From Acidobacteriaceae bacterium (GTDB lineage: Bacteria > Acidobacteriota > Terriglobia > Terriglobales > Acidobacteriaceae), in assembly GCA_035944135.1 (NCBI GenBank), contig DASZBM010000010.1, positions 372,001 through 436,000 of the forward strand: DNA of 64,000 nucleotides, read 5' to 3'. Made by a program: the position numbers and the translations under genes. Below, in pieces: positions 59,822-64,000 of this stretch. Numbering within the stretch: the stretch's first letter is position 1; each line of letters begins with the position of its first letter. The notes beneath the pieces were generated by a model. The model saw only the letters and a list, made by a program, of their open reading frames with translations. It was not told where the DNA came from and searched no databases.

Positions 59822-60989
59822 TCGGGCCCACATTCGGTGAGGGAACCAGCCCCGGGCGGCGCACGCCGTCCGGGGCTTTTGTTATCAGCGCCCTTTGCGC
59901 TGCCCAAAATCCGCCCACAACCAGCATCACAGCCATCGCGCCGAACCTTTGGCTCGCCGGCACCATGGCAGCTTCCAGCAGACCCACCCCCCAAAGCCAC
60001 ACTGCGAACCACGGCCATCTTCGAACCATCAGCACGCCTGCCAGTGCCAGGAGGCTCAAGTCGTGCATAAACAAGTGATAGTCCACCGCCAGCCCGAGCA
60101 GTAGCGCCGACACAAACAACAAATCGAACCTCCGCTGATCGGCGCGCACCCACATTAGCGCGCCCGCGGCCAGAACCGCCGCCGAGGCCACGGCTGTCGT
60201 CATCACCAGTTCGCGGGGTTCCTTCACAACCAATGCCAGCAATCCGCGCACCGAGGGCATTCGCGTCAGGTTCGTGGCATCATGCACGGTCGCCAGGTAC
60301 ACGATCGCCGCTCGATAGCTTGGGACCAGCCCTCGCCCCACCAGCGCAAACGACACCGCCGCCATCGCCCCCACTGTAGCCACCGCAGCGCCCACCACCC
60401 TCCACCGTCGCATCAACACAAAGAACACCAGCACTGGAATCGCGAGCTGAAACCGCACAAACGCCAACCCCAGGCAGCACCCTGCCGGCATGTCCCGTCC
60501 GTCCTCTGCAAACAGGTACGCCCACGTATACAGCAGCAGGCAAACGATATGGTCCTGCCCCCAGGCCAGCCCACAAGCCAGCGGAAGCCACGCCGCCACA
60601 AACACCGCACCGAGCTGCGCTCCCGTCAGATCTCCCAGCAGTCGGCGCATGCTGAACGCGATCCAGCACAGCACGAGAATGTTCACCACCGCCCACACCC
60701 GAAACGCACGGTCGATCCCCATGAAGGTCAGCGGCGCAAACACCAGCGCTTCCACCGCCGGATGCAACCAGGGCAGAAATGGTCTGCCTCCCAGCGCCGT
60801 CTGGTATTGTCTCTGCACGTCCAACGAGTACAGATTCTGCGGCTGCTGCCGCACCATCTCGCCCGCCGCATAGTGACTCACGAAATCCGAGGTCCTTGCT
60901 ACAGCGAATTTGGCCAGCGGCACAAACACGCTGAGTATGCACACCATCGCCGCGATCGTATTCAGCCACATCCGCGATACCGGCCGCAT
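59808..60989 (-). CDS. Polytopic membrane glycosyltransferase, GT87/DUF2029-like
   Basis: 393 residues from the ATG at 60989 (a longer frame to 61262 is not supported). About ten membrane helices. Early loop motif RTSDFVSHYAAGEMVRQQ with acidic residues and NLYSLDVQRQYQ, followed by FLPWLHPAVEALVFAPLTFM, is characteristic of DUF2029/GT87 polyprenol-phosphate mannose-dependent transferases. It should act at the outer face of the inner membrane; the acceptor is unknown. Its stop overlaps the convergent peptidase gene by 14 bases. Confidence 0.83.
   Translation of the reverse strand: MRPVSRMWLNTIAAMVCILSVFVPLAKFAVARTSDFVSHYAAGEMVRQQPQNLYSLDVQRQYQTALGGRPFLPWLHPAVEALVFAPLTFMGIDRAFRVWAVVNILVLCWIAFSMRRLLGDLTGAQLGAVFVAAWLPLACGLAWGQDHIVCLLLYTWAYLFAEDGRDMPAGCCLGLAFVRFQLAIPVLVFFVLMRRWRVVGAAVATVGAMAAVSFALVGRGLVPSYRAAIVYLATVHDATNLTRMPSVRGLLALVVKEPRELVMTTAVASAAVLAAGALMWVRADQRRFDLLFVSALLLGLAVDYHLFMHDLSLLALAGVLMVRRWPWFAVWLWGVGLLEAAMVPASQRFGAMAVMLVVGGFWAAQRALITKAPDGVRRPGLVPSPNVGPTTGR
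59848..59883 (+). terminator. Rho-independent terminator of the S53 peptidase gene, inside the convergent gene
   Basis: Stem AGCCCCGGGCGGC (59848-59860) and GCCGTCCGGGGCT (59865-59877) with one G-T mismatch, loop GCAC, followed by TTTTGTT. It lies inside the 3' coding part of the opposite glycosyltransferase gene. Confidence 0.8.
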
Positions 60990-61622
60990 GATCGGCAGCC
61001 TATCGCCACCCACGGCAGCTGGAAAGCAAATTCGTAACCTCGTCGTCGGCTGCTTCGGGCATACCGCCGAACCACGCCAGGTGAACGTCCGCCGGAGGAC
61101 CGGCAAACGTCCCTGTTTTCCACTATCTGGTCCTGCTCTCCACCGCTGCTTACCTTGCAGCCACCACCACGTGGAACTACCTTTGAATCTGGCCCGCGCC
61201 TGTTGACCACTTTTGCACCGGGGCGGAATCCACGATTGATGCGGCCCGGGCACGCTTTCCACAGCGAAACGCCAGCATTTTCGTTACCCCAAATCCTCCA
61301 ATGCCCATTTTGGGGAGTATCTGCGCTAGCACCACAACATCTAGTTGTTTTATACTTGACTCGTACCAGAGCTGGCGGTACTTTCGACTTCACGCCCGGC
61401 TTTGGTGAAGCGCCTGACTCCTTGGCTCACACCCTGACCCAGGACCTCTAACCCGGCTCCCTCCCACCCGTAGGACGAGGAGACCGGCGCAAGATACCCA
61501 GGTCGAGTTCAGGCCAGTTTCACCCTGTCGGCATTCCCCCGGCATCGCCGAAATTACCGCACGGATCTACCGCCCGCAGCCACCGCGCTGCGGCCATCTC
61601 AGCTCTTCGAGAGGTTTCGCCC
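60990..61622. other. Intergenic region between the GT87-like gene and nrdJ
   Basis: 633 bases with no supportable gene. The nrdJ side holds a promoter candidate (61356-61384) and a leader of about 230 bases with a string similar to the B12 box (61477-61488). The left part (60990-61320) should hold the glycosyltransferase promoter. Confidence 0.5.
61356..61384 (+). promoter_or_regulatory. Candidate nrdJ promoter
   Basis: TTGACT, 17 bases, TACTTT. It would give a leader of about 230 bases before nrdJ. The -10 box is weak, so this is tentative; an alternative TATACT at 61351 has no good -35. Confidence 0.35.
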
Positions 61623-64000
61623 ATGGCCGACATCGTTACCCCCGCCACTTCCGCTTCCGCCACTCAGACCTCCTCCAGGCCGGTGACAACTCCCGATGCC
61701 CTCAAGAGCGCCCGCGGCCTGAAGTTCGAACGTCACTTCACCAAGCCCGGCGTCTCCCCCTTCGACGAGCTCACCTGGGAGCTCCGCGACGCCATCATTC
61801 AGGACTTCAAGGGCAAGATCATCTTCGAGCAGAAGGACGTCGAGACGCCCAGCTCCTGGTCCATGACCGCGACCAACATCGTCGCCTCCAAGTACCTTCA
61901 CGGCCAGGTCGGCACGCCCGAGCGTGAGTCCGGCGTTCGCGCCCTCGTCTCCCGCGTCGCCGAATCCATCCGCGACTGGGGTATCCGCGACGGCTACTTC
62001 GCCTCCGACGAAGACGCAGCCGTCTTCTTCGCGGAGCTTTGCCATCTCCTCCTCAACCAGAAGGCCGCCTTCAACTCGCCCGTCTGGTTCAATGTCGGCT
62101 GCGACCGCCTCGAGCCCAACTCCGATGCCCACAACTGGCACTGGGACGCCGAGAAGAACGACACCGTTTTCTCCAAGACCGGCTACACCCGCCCGCAGTG
62201 CTCCGCCTGCTTCATCAACTCCGTCGACGACTCGCTCGACAGCATCCTCACGCTCGCCAAGACCGAAGGCATGCTCTTCAAGTGGGGCTCGGGCGCAGGC
62301 TCCAACCTCTCCAAGATCCGCGGCAGCATGGAAACTCTTTCCGGCGGCGGCACGGCCTCCGGCCCGCTCAGCTTCATGCGTGGCTTTGACGCCTTCGCCG
62401 GCGTCATCAAGTCCGGCGGCAAGACCCGCCGCGCCGCCAAGATGGTCATCCTCAACGTTGACCACCCCGACATCTCCGACTTCATCGAGTGCAAGGTCGC
62501 CGAAGAGCGCAAGGCCTGGACCCTGATGTCCGCGGGCTACGACGGCAGCTCACCCGACAGCGAGGCCTTCACCAGCATCTTCTTCCAGAACGCCAACAAC
62601 TCCGTCCGCGTCACCGACGAGTTCATGAACGCCGTCGCCAACAACGACACCTTCTTCACCAAGTCCGTCAAGAACGGCGCTCCCGTCAAGGAATACCGCG
62701 CCCGCGACATCATGAACCACATCGCCGAAGCCACCTGGCAGTGCGGCGATCCCGGCATGCAGTACGACTCCACCATCAACCGCTGGCACACGAGCAAAAA
62801 CACCGACCGCATCAACGCGTCCAATCCCTGCTCGGAGTACATGTTCCTCGACGACTCCGCCTGTAACCTCGCCAGCTTCAACCTGATGAAGTTCCTCACC
62901 CCCGGCGGCCAGTTTGATGTCCCCGCCTACCGCCACGCCATCGCCGTCGTCACCACCGCGATGGAGATCATCGTCGACGCCGCCGGCTACCCCACCGAGC
63001 AGATCAGCCGCAACTCGCACGACTACCGTCCGCTTGGCCTCGGCTACGCCAACCTCGGCGCGCTCCTCATGGACTTCGGCCTGCCCTACGACTCCGACGC
63101 CGGCCGCGCCTTTGCCGCCACCGTCACCGCCATCCTCTGCGGCGACGCCTATGCCCAGTCCGCTCGCATCGCGGAGTCCTGCCCTCCGCTCGGCGCAGCC
63201 ACACCGCTCACCCAGCGCGTTGAGCGCGACGGTGGTGCCTGCCCCGGCTTCTACGTCAACCGCGAGCCCTTCCTCGACGTCATCCGCATGCACCGCGCCG
63301 AGGTCAACAACATCGACAAGTCCCTCAAGCCCAGCCCCAAAGGCGCGCAGGACGCCGCCGGCTTCATCGCTCCGCAGCTTGAAGAACTCAAGGCGGCCGC
63401 GCAATCCGCCTGGGACGAAGCCCTCGTCCTCGGCGAGCTCTACGGCTATCGCAACTCCCAGGTCACCGTGCTCGCCCCCACCGGCACCATCGGCTTCATG
63501 ATGGACTGCGACACCACCGGCATCGAGCCCGACCTTGCCCTCGTCAAGTACAAGAAGCTCGTCGGCGGCGGCATGATCAAGATCGTCAACAACACCGTCC
63601 CCGGCGCCCTCTTCAAGCTCGGCTACAAGGACGCTGAAGTCCAGGGCATCGTCAACTACATCGACGCCACCGGCACGATCGAAGGCGCGCCCGGCATCAA
63701 GCCCGAGCACCTCGGCGTCTTCGACTGCTCCTTCAAGCCCGCTAAGGGCACCCGCTCCATCTCCTGGCAGGGCCACGTCAAGATGATGGCCGCCACCCAG
63801 CCCTTCCTCTCCGGCGCCATCTCCAAGACCGTCAACCTCCCCAACGACTGCACCGCAGCCGACATCGCCGAGGCCTACACCGAAGCCTGGCGCCTCGGCC
63901 TCAAGGCCGTCGCCATCTACCGCGACGGCTCCAAGGGCACCCAGCCCCTCAACGTCTCCGCCGTCGACAAGAAGGACGAGAAGGCCACGACCCCCGTCGA
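61623..64000 (+). CDS. nrdJ: Adenosylcobalamin-dependent (class II) ribonucleoside-diphosphate reductase, 3' partial
   Basis: 792 codons without a stop before the window end. Ten-stranded barrel motifs of the NrdJ type: CSACF near 193, FKWGSGAGSNLS, NPCSEYMFLDD near 401, CNLASFNLMKF near 414 (site of the thiyl radical Cys) and APTGTIGFMMDCDTTGIEPD near 618. It reduces ribonucleotides to deoxyribonucleotides with coenzyme B12, independent of oxygen. The expected C-terminal Cys-rich region is beyond the window. The ATG has GAGAGG 8 bases upstream. Confidence 0.96.
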   Translation, partial: MADIVTPATSASATQTSSRPVTTPDALKSARGLKFERHFTKPGVSPFDELTWELRDAIIQDFKGKIIFEQKDVETPSSWSMTATNIVASKYLHGQVGTPERESGVRALVSRVAESIRDWGIRDGYFASDEDAAVFFAELCHLLLNQKAAFNSPVWFNVGCDRLEPNSDAHNWHWDAEKNDTVFSKTGYTRPQCSACFINSVDDSLDSILTLAKTEGMLFKWGSGAGSNLSKIRGSMETLSGGGTASGPLSFMRGFDAFAGVIKSGGKTRRAAKMVILNVDHPDISDFIECKVAEERKAWTLMSAGYDGSSPDSEAFTSIFFQNANNSVRVTDEFMNAVANNDTFFTKSVKNGAPVKEYRARDIMNHIAEATWQCGDPGMQYDSTINRWHTSKNTDRINASNPCSEYMFLDDSACNLASFNLMKFLTPGGQFDVPAYRHAIAVVTTAMEIIVDAAGYPTEQISRNSHDYRPLGLGYANLGALLMDFGLPYDSDAGRAFAATVTAILCGDAYAQSARIAESCPPLGAATPLTQRVERDGGACPGFYVNREPFLDVIRMHRAEVNNIDKSLKPSPKGAQDAAGFIAPQLEELKAAAQSAWDEALVLGELYGYRNSQVTVLAPTGTIGFMMDCDTTGIEPDLALVKYKKLVGGGMIKIVNNTVPGALFKLGYKDAEVQGIVNYIDATGTIEGAPGIKPEHLGVFDCSFKPAKGTRSISWQGHVKMMAATQPFLSGAISKTVNLPNDCTAADIAEAYTEAWRLGLKAVAIYRDGSKGTQPLNVSAVDKKDEKATTPV

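Noticed and set aside
62550-63776. 408-codon open frame opposite nrdJ
   Set aside because: Val/Gly/Asp/Glu-rich shadow of a strongly biased gene; nrdJ motifs on the plus strand are unambiguous.

Overview
The window reads as a chromosomal segment of a GC-rich acidobacterium, most likely class Terriglobia (Acidobacteriaceae: Granulicella, Terriglobus, Edaphobacter or relatives). The reasons are the protein families (a bc-caa3 type respiratory operon with fused cytochromes, S53 peptidase, DUF3106, class II ribonucleotide reductase, YpdA), strong G/C bias at third codon positions, and dispersed intergenic palindromes of the kind common in these genomes. No complete phage, transposase, plasmid function, rRNA or CRISPR array was seen.

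Layout. 1-7.3 kb: YpdA-like oxidoreductase (cut by the window edge), two orphan response regulators (one with an Hpt domain), a DUF3999/TPR/DUF2784 gene run and ftsK. 7.7-13.9 kb: PA2169-family protein, DoxX, UppP, an SH3/TPR-like periplasmic protein, a serine/threonine dehydratase, an alpha/beta hydrolase, a coiled-coil membrane protein and VKOR. 14-22.5 kb: M3 oligopeptidase, a fused AroD-AroE enzyme with a long basic tail, PgeF, an ABC-2 exporter pair and an HU/IHF protein. 22.7-33.4 kb: a large beta-rich lipoprotein, SppA, a GT2 glycosyltransferase, an XRE regulator/membrane protein pair with its own operators, an esterase-like hydrolase, proline dehydrogenase, and an ECF sigma/anti-sigma/DUF3106 run.

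33.5-45.8 kb is an accessory-looking block between tRNA-Val and tRNA-Ile2. It starts with two decayed, oppositely oriented glycosidase fragments, then has an MbfA-type ferritin/VIT1 transporter, a D-glucarate/galactarate catabolic operon (kdgD, MFS transporter, gudD, garD) and, on the other strand, a four-gene operon that looks like an acidobacterial version of the Pseudomonas functional amyloid (Fap) system: a secreted Ser/Asn-rich repeat protein with matching amyloid-like motifs at both ends, a small companion sharing those motifs, a C39-like cysteine protease (FapD-like) and an outer-membrane barrel with an N-terminal coiled coil (FapF-like). This is the most interesting system in the window.

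46-64 kb: an EF-G paralogue; a nine-gene electron-transport run on the minus strand (COX II with a cytochrome c tail, COX I, COX III, a subunit-IV-like membrane protein, a diheme cytochrome c lipoprotein, Rieske protein, cytochrome b fused to cytochrome c, CtaG), which together would carry electrons from quinol through a bc-type complex to a caa3 oxidase; a small disordered protein; an S53 peptidase with an unusual C-terminal anchor; a GT87-like membrane glycosyltransferase; and the first 792 codons of a B12-dependent ribonucleotide reductase cut by the window end.
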